Below are positions 35,301 through 47,955 of a stretch of DNA of 64,000 bases, in pieces. Position 1 is the stretch's first letter; every line of letters starts with the position of its first letter. Source of the DNA: Neospora caninum Liverpool (Eukaryota > Apicomplexa > Conoidasida > Eucoccidiorida > Sarcocystidae); assembly GCF_000208865.1 (NCBI RefSeq), contig NC_018396.1, positions 5,512,514-5,576,513 of the forward strand. The letters are read 5' to 3'. The notes below the pieces were generated by a model that worked only from the letters and a program-made list of their open reading frames with translations, was not told the DNA's origin and searched no databases. Position numbers and translations under genes: made by a program.

Positions 35301-37961
35301 ATCGTCCTCCTGTCGCGAGGCTCCTCGCCCGTGAGCCCGCGCAGCTGCCTGCGGCGAGACCGCGGATGCAGCCGATCCGTGAAATCCGGAAGACAGAGCG
35401 GAGGCACGCGCGGGGTGAAGATGGTCGAGTGAGGACGGCAGGCGCGGAAAGGCGGCGCAGCCGGATCCAGCCGAGGCAGCTGCAGTCGAGGAACTGGGAG
35501 ATGCAGGGTCCAGAGAGAACGGCGAAGACAGCACACCTGGGAAAGGCGCGTACGAGGGAGAGAAACTAGGGATCGTCTGCCGGTCCTCGTCTGACCAGCA
35601 GGCCGTCACGATGTCGCTGCCGTCTGCATGGAGTCCACAGGCAGGACAGCGCAGGTATAACGCAGAGATGTGCTTCCGAGGGCGGCAAGCATGTGCACCT
35701 TGTTTCCTGTGGCCAACGCTAGCAGATGAACGAGATGCTTCTGAAGTAAATTCACATGCTAGAGTGATACCTGTAATTATTTGGAGTGCACGAGTCATTG
35801 CAACTAGAAACCTAAAGCTATAAGATGAATTTAGATGCCACGGGGAGGAAACCGGCAAATCGTCAGGGTGTGCAGTGAACTCCGAGACGCGCTTTTTGTT
35901 GCCTAACTCGCGCTTCGCCACTTCCAGTGACACACTTCCTTGTGGAACCTTTGATGGCTCTGGGAGATTCAAGAAGGCACAGTTTTATCTTTCTCTTACC
36001 GGTGTGGAAGTCCGGCGATTCGCGTTTCTTTGCCTCGGGGGAGCGGTCTGGAGCGTGCGCTGCCGCTTGGCTTTCGCCGCCGTCGTCTTGCGTCGGGCCC
36101 CCATCCATAACTGTGAGCGCAATCACGCCCGAGAGTCCCTCCCTCCTGTCGCTTCGAGCGCCGGGACCGCTGGCGTCTTCTCCTTCTGCCGTGCTCCGGG
36201 AAAGGGCGGAGAACTCGAGAGGCCTGTCGGGAGGCTGCGGCTTGCGCCGTTGCAGAGCCTGCAGAAATCGTCCAGCTGCCTCCTCTTCGGCGTCCCCCTC
36301 CACCTGCTCTCCCTGCGCGTGTTCCGCTCCGGCGAGCGACCCTCCCGCTAGGAGCCATCGAGCGGCTTCAACAGAGACAGGAACGGCCTCTCGGCACATG
36401 GCCGGCAGGAAGACCGAAAGCGGCAGTTCGTGGGGAAGAGGCCCCGGGGTTTGGGCAAACGCCTTAGGAAGACCGTTTTGGACGAAGCGGAGGCACGCGG
36501 AGTCGGCCGACACAGGCGAGAAAGAGGACGAACCGGAGGCGGCCAGGGCAAGCTCGGGCTCTCCTGAGAATCTGTTTCTTCTGGGGTCTCTTAGCGACGA
36601 GCCCAGGACAGTGATATCGACGGACGGCGACGACAGCAAACGGACGCGGAAATGGTGAGACGACGGAGGGCCTGGCGCATGAGCAGACTCGCTCTGTCGC
36701 TCGTCCAGCTGAACGGCAGAAGCAAGCGAAGCGGGAGCTCGGGAGCTCTGGGGACTTGGTGGCGACGACAGGATTCGGGCCAGAGCATAGTGTGCAGGGG
36801 TGGAACTGGTGCTGGGCCGAAAGACCTGAAGGAAGAGCAGAGAGACGGGGAGAGGGCGGAACGAACGCAGCTGAAACAAGACAGACCTTGGATGCGTGGA
36901 GGAGACTGCCCCGTCACGCCTCGGCTTCGGCGCATGCCGTCCAGTGGGCCGTCTGCTGCGTGCTTCCTGCACGTCGTGCCCACATGTGCCAAGACGACGC
37001 TCTAGCCGCTGGAAAGCCCCGCGCCAAACCCAGGGCTCAGACCCGTCTCGTCTCACGCCTCGTTCTCTTGGTGTTTCCCCGGCTCTACAGAAAAGGCAAG
37101 CAAACTTCGGGGTCAATTCGTCGCCACAAAAGCGCCGCGTGAGCATCCAGGCGACAGCTGAGCTCCCTGACGGGAAGCCGCGCGACCTCGAGGGACAGCG
37201 CGTAGCTGTGTCTCAAAAGCAGATACAGTAGACTAGAACCCTCAGTAGGGGGGGCGACCCTCGTCAGACGCCGATCCGGTAAAGGCGGTCTCTACTCGGG
37301 TCCGCAGAGGTCTCCTCACCTCGGCATAATCTCCGGCTTTCCATCGCTGTTCCTCCCTGGTGTACGAGCGCTCTCTGCTCCTCGCACTGTCCCTGCAAAG
37401 GATGTCAGTCTCTCCTGAGAAGCCTGTGTGTCCTGTTTCTTTCGAGACGGCCGCAGCCTCTGGAGAGCGCCTAGTCCCCTCCTCTGGATCGGCGTGCAGG
37501 CGAGGTCCAGCTAGCGACACATAAAGACTGGAAAGCCAAGTAGAGACAAAGACACGTGGCTGCTGTGAGGAGGCGTGAAGCGCGGACGCGCCGTTCCCCT
37601 CAATTCCGACAGGTGTGCAGCCCGGGACGCTGTGCGACACCGAGGTCAACAGGTGATTGTCACCTCCTGTTTCGTCCAGCAAGCTGGAACCAGACGAAAG
37701 TCTCATTTCTAGAAGCTCTGCAATTGAGCCGGCCGGTGCGGATAACGCTCCTAGCTCTGCGCGCCCGGATGGTCTGCTTGGAAAAGCAAGGGCAGGAGTG
37801 CCTTCCTTTCGAGATGACCATGGGGGACAGACGGCACCGCTAAACTGGACAAACACCTCGTTCGTGGCAGCACGGATGTCCAGCAGAAAGCCTAGATAGC
37901 GTCGGCAGCGGTGTTCGTGACCTGGAAAAACAATTTCAATTTTCTGTCGAACGGCTGTCGT
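32346..37961 (-). CDS. FMRP/FXR-like RNA-binding protein (Agenet/Tudor-like modules plus KH domains), 5' end unresolved
   Basis: Exons: 37961-37320, 36825-36000, 35623-34425, 33909-33289, 33017-32346; all GT-AG and in phase, giving 1,319 residues without the missing first exon, which must end in phase 0. Domain order matches animal FMRP. The first Agenet-like module is KIEIVFPGHEHRCRRYLGFL to NEVFVQFSGAVCPPW (residues 7-48). The second starts GDYAEV, is rebuilt across intron 1 into GDYAEVFRPSTSSTPAHYAL, and after an insert ends FRVRLLSSPSVDITVLGSSL. A KH0-like stretch, LPHELPLSVFLPAMCREAVP, follows, then CQIVLLGFDKAEVERLKAIL. KH1 has a good GxxG loop, IGLIIGKQGERLEKLAKRFQ, and is completed across the next intron by VEIRVFP...VRIYGSSRQAVEEALAEVQF. 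A degenerate KH2 ends STVILCGLWR / HILSAVNLLDALATRL, also completed across an intron. Low-complexity inserts separate the modules. No RGG box is seen. RNA binding is firm from KH1; FMRP kinship is inferred from order and local matches. Confidence 0.75.
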
Positions 37962-40900
37962 CTGCAAACCGACAAAAACGCAGGGGGCACCCGACAAGCA
38001 ACCACTCTATACAAGAAGGGCCGGCTGCAGTTTCGTATGCAACACGGTTTGAGATACAGAGTCCCGCGGATCAACGCCACACTGACTCCCACCTGGCCAA
38101 CCACACGTTTGGCCGAAATGCCATCATCGGAAAGTCCCTCTGGCTTCTTCGATAGTTGTTTCCGGAATCGACGTGTCAGGGCTTCGCAATCTTGCTCCTC
38201 AGCCTGCTGACAAACCGCAACGTCCTCGTACTGCTGGAAAAGCTGGCGACGAGCATGTGTCCCTCATTCGGAGGGTTCCTGTTTCCGTTTCGACATCTAC
38301 TATGCCCACGTACCTGAGGACTGAAGCGCGTGATTTGCCTGTCCATGCCTGCCGTCTCTTCCCCGTGTACTCCTCCAGTATGTGGTCCTCTATTGCCGAA
38401 CGGTGTCCCAGATCCTGCAGGCGGTGAAGCGCTCATCAGTGGAGTTCGATGCAGAGGGTGACCCCAGCGTTGTTCTGCCGAGTCAGTGGGCTGTCGAGAT
38501 TCTGTAATCCGACGAGGTCGACACGCGTCTGACGGCATCCTCACGGTCGCGTACGTTTGCCGTTCTTCTGGGGGCATACCAGCACCTAGTGATGCATTGT
38601 CCCGAAAATCGGGAGAGTTGATAAAAAGCGACATTTCGCTAGTGCCAGTCTCAAACCTTGCATGAGTGGTCTGCGGTCCCCCACGGCCACCCCCCACACG
38701 GAGACGTTGCTGGAAGTCTCCCTCCGTTGTCACGTCGGCTAGCCGATGAAAGCCCAGCCGCCTCTGGCTGTCCCTATTCAACATTGGTCCTGTCACTTGA
38801 GATGATCAGGACCGAAAGAGATTCTCCCATCCCTCGTCTGTTGGTCGTGCAGAGCTGTGGTATGCTCAGCTCCCACCAAGAGGAACGCCGACAGCAACGT
38901 GTGACGTCTTTACAAATGTCTCGTTCTGAGAACTAGAGGGCTCGAGACGTTGTACGCGCACTTCAAGAAATGAAAGCCCTCTCTGTATCCACAGGTCTCT
39001 CGAAAGTTCTGGCGTCTGGTGTATGTCAAACAAGTCCAGAGTACCCTCTTGTTGCATGTAATACGAAAACGCTGAACAGGCAGGCTCTCGAACCACGAAG
39101 AAGCCTACCAGTTATTTTTGTTACAACACGTAGCCGGGCGTGAAGGCGTTTCAAGTATTTTCAAGAGAGGAACGCCGATCCTCTCGGGATGTGTACTCAA
39201 AAAACGAGAGGCCCAGCAGCAGTTCTTTCGGTCTGTCCGCGCCTGTCAAAATCCAGATTAGTTGCGACAGGCCGGAAGAAGTCGACGCATATATCAGCGC
39301 ATGTATATATCTTATTCCAAGCGTTGAGGAAATGACCTCATTGGTATCGCTCCGCACACGTGACACTGACTCGATCAGAGGAAGGACGCAGCACACATCG
39401 CCGCTAGCCGTAGGTGAGACAAAAGGCGTCGGTGGGCCTTTGCTCTGCCGTCCCTCTTCCAATGGGTAGAAACGTTGCGTCGAATAAAATGAAAAACAGG
39501 CTATTGTACAATCAGATCCCTTATCCACTTTCAAACAGCTGAAACGGCACTGTTGGCAACGGTTCCTGGACTTCGGAGAGGCAGTATAGCGCTTCTCCCC
39601 TGTGAGGAAATGATAAAATACCGCCGCAAAAGGGGTCAGGGGAACGTCGTTCAGACGCTTGTCCGGAATGACACAGGGTGGGAAGGAAAAACCTGTCGCT
39701 CGCGCATCTATGCCCGGCACACCGACGCCGCCTCCGTGAACATCAGGGGTGCTAAAGCAGCGAGAAATTGATCCTGGTGGTCAACGCGAGGGACCGTTAT
39801 CAGGCGCTGTGCGGCGGGAAAGTCATGTACCGTATGTGAACCGTCACGGAAGAGCTGGCATAAAACCACTGCCGTGCTGAACGGCTCAAAACACATGTGA
39901 GAATGGCTCTGTGGAAATGAATACCGTCTCCAGTACGAATGCTGGACGAGGGATGTCGTGATTGAGTCGTCAGTGTGCAGTTGCTATGCTGTCACCGGAC
40001 AGCGGAGATGGAAGGCCTTGAACAATCTTCGAAAGCGTGTGATGAGATCATTGGAAGACTCCTTCACTTCTTGAGGAGAGAGAATGCCGCATCCGAAGCA
40101 ATTTCCGCCCGTCTGCATTCTGCGGAGAAGCACCCCGAAATATCCGCGGTAGAAACCGGTATCGCGTGGAAGCCGATGGGGCGACGCTGACGAGGCGTCG
40201 AGTATAAAACATACTTTCATAGATTCGCTTCATTCTTTTCTGACGGTTCCGGATGCGCTGTGGAACTGACTCCTCCGTTCTTGGGCTCACCAGGTGACAC
40301 TCTAATCCGGAGAAGCCGGTGCCTCTCTGTTGCCCGAGACGGCCGAGCTCGGATGGCGTCATCAACACAATACACCCCCCGGCCGTCGGACCGGGCATGG
40401 CGTCCGGCAGGGGACCCGGCGGTTCTCCGGGGCACTCGCCTTCTGGCGTCAAGGTAGGTCCTCTCCCTTTCGGACAGCAAATTGCTAGGCCGCTGGCGAA
40501 AGCAACACGTGGGCTCCTTCCTGACGTGGACAACCGTCTCCAAAGCCCTACGCGAAGCCTTCGGAAGCACAACCCTCCCCTTTAGGAGACACGAGGGTCG
40601 TCCGACGAGCAGGAAAGGGCCGTCGCCTGGGGCAACGTGTGGTTTTGAGTCGCATCTAGGTTTGCTGCTTCCTTGTGTAACATCGACAGAAGTTGGTGCG
40701 TAGATTTATTTCTTCTCAGAAACGGCTGAACTCGAGGCTCCTGCGACCTCTAGCTGCTTTGTCTGAGCAGCTCCACCAGCGGGCAAGTGCTGCAACGGAA
40801 GGGCCACAGTGTCATTGCGTCACCGTAGCCGCATGGAACGCTTTGCATTCATCGTGCGATTACGGGGAACCCTTGCCCCGTCTGCTGTTCCCGCCGCACG

Positions 40901-42228
40901 GCAATGGAGAACCCTCGCTCTGTTGGGGAGACATCTTTTGAGCAAATTTTCGAAATGGCCACAGCGGTTCCCTTTTTCTCTTTCGCTTGCTCCCTGCGGA
41001 AGCCGAAAGTTTTGTCGACGACACCGAAATCGGTCGTTGCGTTTGCTACAGCAAAACCCCGTAGGCACTCTCGGTAGCAGACGAGTGGAAGGTAATCGGT
41101 TTCATCTACAGAAGTGGAGTCAGTTATCTATAAAGGTTGTTAACGCCTTCGGTGAATCTTCTAAATACAATCATTTTTTAGCAATGCCTTCCAGTCGTTC
41201 AGTGTACTTGGCGTGTTTATGTCAACACACCGTTTTCTTCACGTCTAGCACCAGCGCATCCCTGAATCATTTTTTAGCAATGCCTTCCAGTCGTTCAGTG
41301 TACGCGGCGTGTTTATGTCAACACACCGTTTTCTTCACGTCTAGCACCAGCGCACCCCTGTCAGGAAAGATTTTCGTAGTTCTCGTTTGTTTCGTGTCCT
41401 GCAGTCGGCGTCCGACCCTCAGTCGTTAAGGCAGTGCTGCTTGGCACCCGTCTTGCTGCAACACTCTGGAGTGACGAAGCTAGACACGCACGATCAACCG
41501 GCAGGGGTGCTGAGTCCCATTGAACAGCAGGATACGCGCAGACGCCGTCTTGAGCGGGGTTGAGCAGTTGCATTTCATTTAATGTGTAAGCGGCTCGCCT
41601 GTTCTTTTTTACAGTTTGCATCCTTGCTCAATTCTCCGAGAAAATCGAGCTTGCACTCAGTGACGTTCACTCCCCGTAGTGCACAGCATGAAATGGACAA
41701 CACACGTTTTTTTTCCCGTAGAGGCGTCCCCTGTGCCGTGAGACTCCACACGTAGCCTCAATGGCCCACAGTGGCACAACACGGAAACGACCCACGTTGA
41801 TGCAGTAGGAACTTGGGGAAGTTTCCGTACGCCGCCGGAACGCACTTTCAGTCCTGGACAGTCCCAGTCACATCCGGGCTCTGTATTTTTAGCATTATTT
41901 ATTCCGCAATTTTTGCCGCAACCAACACTTGACACGGAGTGGACAGGAGAGACTTCCCGTGTGTCGACAGGCAGTTTGCACGTGCTGAGCAGGAAGTAAA
42001 AAGAGTCCCTCGCAGGGGTCCAGGTAGAGGTGAATGAGGAGAGTCGCTAGACCATTAACAGGATGAACCTCTGAAGAGTCTGCGAGACAAGGCATCGCAA
42101 GTCGTGTGAATAGAACAAGCAGCCTGGTCCTGCTCCTGAAGTCCGCGTACAGCCGGAGTCACTTTCGCTGCATCGACTGTGTCAAAGCATCAGAGGAAAT
42201 TTGTCTTCCACAGCTGCAGTGTCCCCCT
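37962..42228. other. Intergenic; holds the missing first exon of the FMRP-like gene and a tandem duplication
   Basis: No convincing gene was found. Near 38120-38135 the minus strand has an ATG ATG pair followed by possible donors, which could be the first exon of the FMRP-like gene, but the phase of the strongest donor does not fit, so it is not called. Other frames (for example 38796-38176 and 40572-40048 on the minus strand) have no recognisable domain and no coding-like composition. Confidence 0.4.
41169..41360. repeat. 96-bp direct tandem duplication, 2 copies
   Basis: Copies 41169-41264 and 41265-41360 each begin AATCATTTTTTAGCAATGCC and differ at three positions only (a TT/GC pair and one T/C). 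The period is divisible by three, and a plus-strand open frame crosses both copies, so the duplicated 32-residue unit stays in frame. That frame has no ATG at its start and no known domain, so coding status is doubtful. Confidence 0.9.
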
Positions 42229-45200
42229 TCACGGCATTGTCTCGAAAAGGTCTTCTGTGGAGCTAGGCGCACGGAGTAGCGGCACGTCAGTGGCGAGTTT
42301 TTTGCCTCTCTTGTTTTTGGTTTTCCGGCCCCGCTGTTTGAGGTTCGCAGGAGTGGAACCTGTCAAGTTTATCGTGGCGGTATGAGCCTCAGGCTCTAAA
42401 GAGAGAGAGGGGCCCTCGACGGTCCTACCGGCAGCCTCTTTTGCGGCTGCAGCCAATGCCTCGGCGTTGTGGGCCTCTTCTTCTGCCTCGGCCAGCTCTC
42501 GGCTCTCTTGCCTCTGCAAGGTGATCGAGAGCTGTCTGTGGCGCCTCTGTAATACACACCATGCTGTCCCCAGAATAACAAGCAGCAGGCTTGCATTGGC
42601 GGCTCCGATGGCAACGACGAAATACCACGGCATGCTGCCGATCATCATAGGCTCATTCGTCGTAGATGTACTTCTCGTGATGACTCGTGTGGTACGAGTC
42701 GTCGATCTGGTTGACCACCTGGTTGTTGAAGGGGCAACTGTGGAGGAAGACCCTCCCGTGAACCACATTTCGCAAGCTGGGTTACAAAAACGCATCTCAA
42801 ATCGTTCTTCGGGGCACTGCTTACCATCAAGTGCCGCATGCATGATAATGTGTGTGTAACGAAGCTGCCTGCAATTCACGCACGCTGACCACGCGCTTTG
42901 GTGGGTTTTGCAGTCTCGTCGTTTGGTTTTCTTGAGAATATCGGGGCCAATGTAGTGTCCGCCGTTTGGCAGATTGTGGCTTGAATCACAAAATGGTCGG
43001 CCTGGAAACGCACAAAAGATCCGTAGGGTTGTCTACGTCGGTAGTGCGTGTGGGCAGAAGCCGGACCGACTGTCACGAGCATCTGTACAAACTGTGTAAT
43101 ATAACTCAGAAGTGGCCACTGGAGTCTGTCGTGCTTACTGCTTGACCGACCCCTTTTTGTGTCTCCTCTATGCAACAAGCTGATCGCTCTGCCTGAATTT
43201 TTTACATGAACGCCCCTTTATTGGAGGTGGAACACCGCCAAGCCGAAAATGTATATGGAGACATCTACTTCTTGAATCTGGAATTAGGAGGTATATTTCT
43301 ATACACGATGTTTAGTGGCGTGCGTTTAGCATCGAAGCGGAGTAACAAGCTTAGAATTCATTAGGATGGCTTTTGTCCTACCCTGTTCCAAATGCTGGGT
43401 TTCAATTCAGGGAGCCGTTAAAGGACACGCTTTTGCTGGAGTGAAGAAAAGGCTTTACATGAAATGTATGTCACCAGCGCACCTACCATCACAGGGTTGC
43501 TTCTCAAGCAGCAGACACGGCTTTCCGCCTGGTCGTGGATTTCTCTTTATGGTGAAGAACCTTGTCTTCCTGCATTGCTGGTCACACATCGACCACTCTC
43601 CCCACTCTCCCTCGCAATCCAGCTCCTTGACGCTGTTCGGACGGAATTCGACGATCGGGCAAGAAGAGTCCGCGAAGAACCCATGTGGCGGGCAGTTCTG
43701 TGGCTTACCCTTCACTTGCAGCTCTTTCAAAGTTGCGGGGAAGTCTCCTTTTGTTTTATAGCGGATAGAGATCGCCCTGACTCCTCGAATATCCATTTCA
43801 CTCCACTTGTACACAACTCCTTGTTCTGCCTCGTACATGCCTTTCTGGTGGGGTGCTGGCAACGGTATTGGGAGGTCGCCGCCAATGCCCCCTTTTAGTC
43901 TGGCTGCTTCGGCTGTCTCGGTGTGATGGAAAATGAAGTAGAGGTCATCCCTTTGCTGACTCACCTTTCTCTCAAAGATGGCCACGAATTCCCATATGTC
44001 AGACAGTTCGTCCAAATAAAATGTGGCGCTCGTTGACGCGCTGCCGGCGAATGTAGGTCCTGCGGTGAGAATATTCCTGTCCACGGCACCGGTCAAGACT
44101 GTCGAGTTGAACATCTCTGAATCTGGCTGAGGAAGCCTGAATGGAACGTAAGAGCAACTTCCTCCAGAACAAGGGAAGAGCACTAGCTGGCCGCTTGACC
44201 GGAAGGGTTCGCAGCTTGGATCTGTGTCAGGGCCATCCAGCAAGGTGAAGAATAAGCCCTTGTGGCAAGTCTCAACACAGGGCGCGCTCTCGAAGGAGGG
44301 ATGAAATCTGAGGAGTCCACAGAAGGAGGAGAAGTGCGTGACAACTCGAGTCGTGCACTTTGTCGACAATGGTGGAATCGTCAGAAAGCCCCAATTTTTA
44401 CCATTTGTGTGCGAAGCGCTTGTTGCTTCCTAACATATCGCCAGCCACGATTTGGACCCAGTCAACCAGCACACCGACATAGTCCTCTGGGGGGAGCGCC
44501 TGGTTGCACAAAACCAACAACCAGTGCTATCCATATCGCGTGGCCCACGACGGCCGTGTGATTCCCTGTCCAATGGTTGTTTGATGTTGGATGTTGTACC
44601 TGATGGCTTCCATTGTCTAGCTTGTGATGCCCGTGGCCCCCTGTGTTGTGGGTCATCCGTCGACGGGCAGTGATTAAAGGATGCGCTTCTGTGTGAATGA
44701 CCTTGTCCGCTCTGCTAGCGTAGCCTGCCAGGGCTTGGAGCCAGGGAACCCGTGGGTATGCAGTCATTGTGACATGCTTTGATGCAACAACTGAGGCATG
44801 TGTATTGGCTTTGATCATGCGCGTAGTTCGAACGACGACGCCTTTCGCCCCCCCCCCCCCCCGTTTGGAAACTGTCATCACAGACAAATGTGGCTATATA
44901 CAGTACGACAGGGCCTTTCCCTGCAGCTCTCTGCATGCACGCGTGTTTTACTGTTTTACTTTCGTGAAACCTCGACGCTGTGCAACTGCCAGTGAGCGTA
45001 GATACTGTCAAGCCAAACACGTCGCCAAAACGTGTGAGGCCACTTGGAAGCCTTGGCCGACGGGCCCCAGCTACTCTACTAATGCTGACGTCACCACCAA
45101 GGCTGGTCTCTTCTCTGTTTTGTCTTATAGAATGCCTGCCCAATTAAAGCCTTCAGGTTTCAAGGATGGGCGGTGAATCAAAAGCTACGTGAAATGTCTG

Positions 45201-47955
45201 TTGCTCTACAAGCCTTACTCAGGTTTGACCAGGTCGCGTTACTCATCCCTTCCCTATACCACGAACCTCATCAGAAGCTGTGGGAAATATTTCAAATAAA
45301 GGTCGGCCAGCAACTGAGTCCCCACGTTTTGTCCAGCGTGAGATATCGATTGATCCCTGCCACTGCCTCAGCTAGTATTCCGTGTATAAAAGCAGCACAA
45401 AGCAGGACATCGAACCGAACACCTACAACGTGTCAAAGCAACGCCCGATTTTACTGTGCGTAATCCGCCAGAAGAAAGTATGTCAAATACGCGCCGACGT
45501 TTTAAGGTTGCACATGGAATCCGTTTCGAATTCGCACCTGCCGTCAAAACAGAGGAGACGGCTGTGGATCAACGCATTAGCGTATGAATCCTGCATGGAG
45601 GCCTGCTTACCTGCTGTTTGGGCAAGCTTCGGCGAGCTGAGCTGTCATGGCCAGTGCGTGACGTAGCTTGTTGGACCGTTCGTCAGTGAACCTCGGAGTA
45701 GCCCAGGTTTGCCCGCCAGTAACTTCGTTATCAAGAGGGACCATCTGCCCAAGACGCAGTGTGACTGCTGGCCCAGAGACTTCCGTCCTCCCGCTGTTAG
45801 CGTCCACCCAACGATTTCCATACGATCGGTTCCCCGTCGCGAGAGCTGCAATGGGGCTCAACACTGTGTCGAATGAAGACGCCACTCCCAGTTTATCCTG
45901 ACTGTAGACCACGAACGAAGTGTTTTGCTCTATTGCATCTTCGGAAACGATAACCACGTCAGGATTCTTCCTGAAGGCCTGCACATTCAACAGCTCGGGC
46001 GCCCAGGCTCGGCGCAAGGTATCGTGGTTCAGGAGGGTGAAACTGACTGTCGCTTCTTCTTGCTTCTGCTGGCACCGTGCCACACGCAGCTCAGACATAG
46101 CCACTGGGCCCCATCGCATATGTTCCGACGGGGTCACAAAATCGATGACGTAGAAGATGTCAAACATGAGTGAGGCGAAACTGTTAGTCGGAGATTCGAC
46201 AGGGAAAACTTGGGCAACTCTGAGATTCGCGTAGCGGTAATTTCCAAGCTGCCTTGCGGTGTATCCTGCTAGGTCCCAGGTGCTGAGGAACATGGTACCC
46301 ACTCGGTTGAACTTTCCATTCAGATATATACCTGGAGCGTGGGAAGACCCGTAAGATGAAACGCACCAGGAAGTGAATCCCGTACACTGAGTGTCTGTAA
46401 CCACTCCCCACGACTCGCAGCCAGCACAAGCGCCCTCCCCCGCGAGAAGCTCTTGGGGTATGTTGGGATCGGCGTCATTGTATTCTCGTAAATAACAGCT
46501 CCGGACAACTCGCGCGGTACTCGGTATATCAGGGTTCTCAAATGTTGCGCCTACGTCAACCTGGAAGATTCCACGATATGTCTTTTCTCCCCCAGAGCAT
46601 TTGAAAATCTGAGCGCGATTAAAGTACGGGTTATCTGGATAGAAAATAATCGAGCTTTGCCACCGCTGCTTGAACCCTTGGAACTCGGTGGCAAGATCTC
46701 GTGGCTTCTCGGTAGCCGCCAGACGAACGACTCCAACTGACGCACGGCCCCCCAGCGTGCCAGCGATCGCTGGTGCTTCCCAGCATTCGGAGTCGTCTGA
46801 ACCGGGACTGCAGGACCATGCGGAGCTGCTGGGAATTGGGATCTGGCTGCAGTCGTTAACGCAGAGGAAAAGGTCGCATTCGTCCCGTTGCCGGTGACAG
46901 AGGCCAATCCCACTGCTCCAAACGTACACATCGTTCTTTGTCAAGTTATATTGATTTCGATGACAAACAGCAGACCACGGTTCCAAAATACACCCGGCTT
47001 TGTCTCTGCAGCGGCACACCTCACGGTCTGCAGGATAACGGTCCCAGGAAAGCATGGTCAAAAAGTACTGTTCCAAACCGTTTCTTTCTTCTGGGTTGTG
47101 GAGGGAAAAGCCTATGATGCGACTGTCGTGCCCTGGAAGATTAAAGTCATATTTGGACAACATCTTGTGGTTAGTATTGTCGTAGATGCGCAATTCTATA
47201 GAACAGGTGTAGTTGCGAGGAAAAAGCGGGTCCAGGAACGGTTTGTTTTCCAGATTATCTTCCTCAAGGCGATCCTGCATTGGACAATGATGCGCAAGGA
47301 TGCCTGTGAACAGGCCATCTGGTGATACGGCAGTCAGCACGGGCTCATACGCTTGCAGCTGCTGTTGGTGGTAGCGGGAGTCATCGACTTCGTATTCGTT
47401 GACGTATCTTCGGTGGAATGCCACATTCTCTCCAAAGGGATCCACGATGTGTTGTCGACTGAGCCCATTTTGGAAGGTGTAGTTTGCCCACTCTACTGTA
47501 ACATACTGGAATCCGTGGACTACCTCAATAGCAAACCATCGAGAAAGGGTGTTCCGTACGATTTTTTTCAGAAGCAACGCTGGCGATGGTCGATGGTTCT
47601 TCCGATTCATGTCCCGGCCCGACAAGTCACTCGAGAATAGACCGGTAGCAACCCAAACACAACAAAGAATACCAGCGATTACATTTTTTCGCAGGAGCTT
47701 TTTGCGATTATTAGGCCGGTTCTGTTTGCAGACAGACGCGTTCCTGCACTCTTTTGTTCTTTCTATCTTGTCCACATCCCGATCTTCTATGTGACCTGCA
47801 GTCCCCGCGACAACAGGGCTACACCCCAGATGCTCTCTACGGGGGAGGGCGGCTGGCACTCTAAAATGATCTGGTGTCACGCTCCTCGACATCATGGAGA
47901 GCTCTCCAAAAGAAGCTTCTTTCGGTCTGCACCCAGAACTGCCTATGGTCTCCAT
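42229..47955 (-). CDS. Thrombospondin type 1 repeat transmembrane protein, 3 exons
   Basis: Exons 47955-45611, 44307-43487 and 43001-42229 join in phase (donors GTAAGC and GTAGGT) to give 1,312 residues; the ATG is at 47955. A hydrophobic segment, NVIAGILCCVWVATGLF (91-107), follows a basic stretch and acts as a recessed signal peptide or signal anchor. The following ~900 residues are extracellular-like, with many Cys and N-glycosylation sites; I recognise no domain there. A thrombospondin type 1 repeat starts near residue 1012: CEGEWGEWSMCDQQC, then RPGGKPC and QPCDG. A second, divergent module after the intron has SAWSACVNC, KQCP and FCNPAC (about 1086-1132). A Ser/Thr-rich stalk, one membrane segment (about 1181-1206, WYFVVAIGAANASLLLVILG) and a ~106-residue tail follow. 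The tail is charged but lacks the terminal Trp typical of TRAP-family motility adhesins. Probably a microneme or cell-surface protein; the location is inferred. Confidence 0.82.
44848..44862. repeat. Homopolymeric C run (15 nt)
   Basis: Fifteen consecutive C on the plus strand lie in intron 1 (45610-44308) of the thrombospondin-repeat gene, i.e. a G run in its transcript. Length may vary between strains or reads. Confidence 0.85.

Noticed and set aside
38176..38796. Minus-strand 206-residue frame just upstream of the FMRP-like gene
   Set aside because: It would be in place for a first exon, but it has no recognisable module and I found no donor that joins it in phase to the exon starting at 37961.
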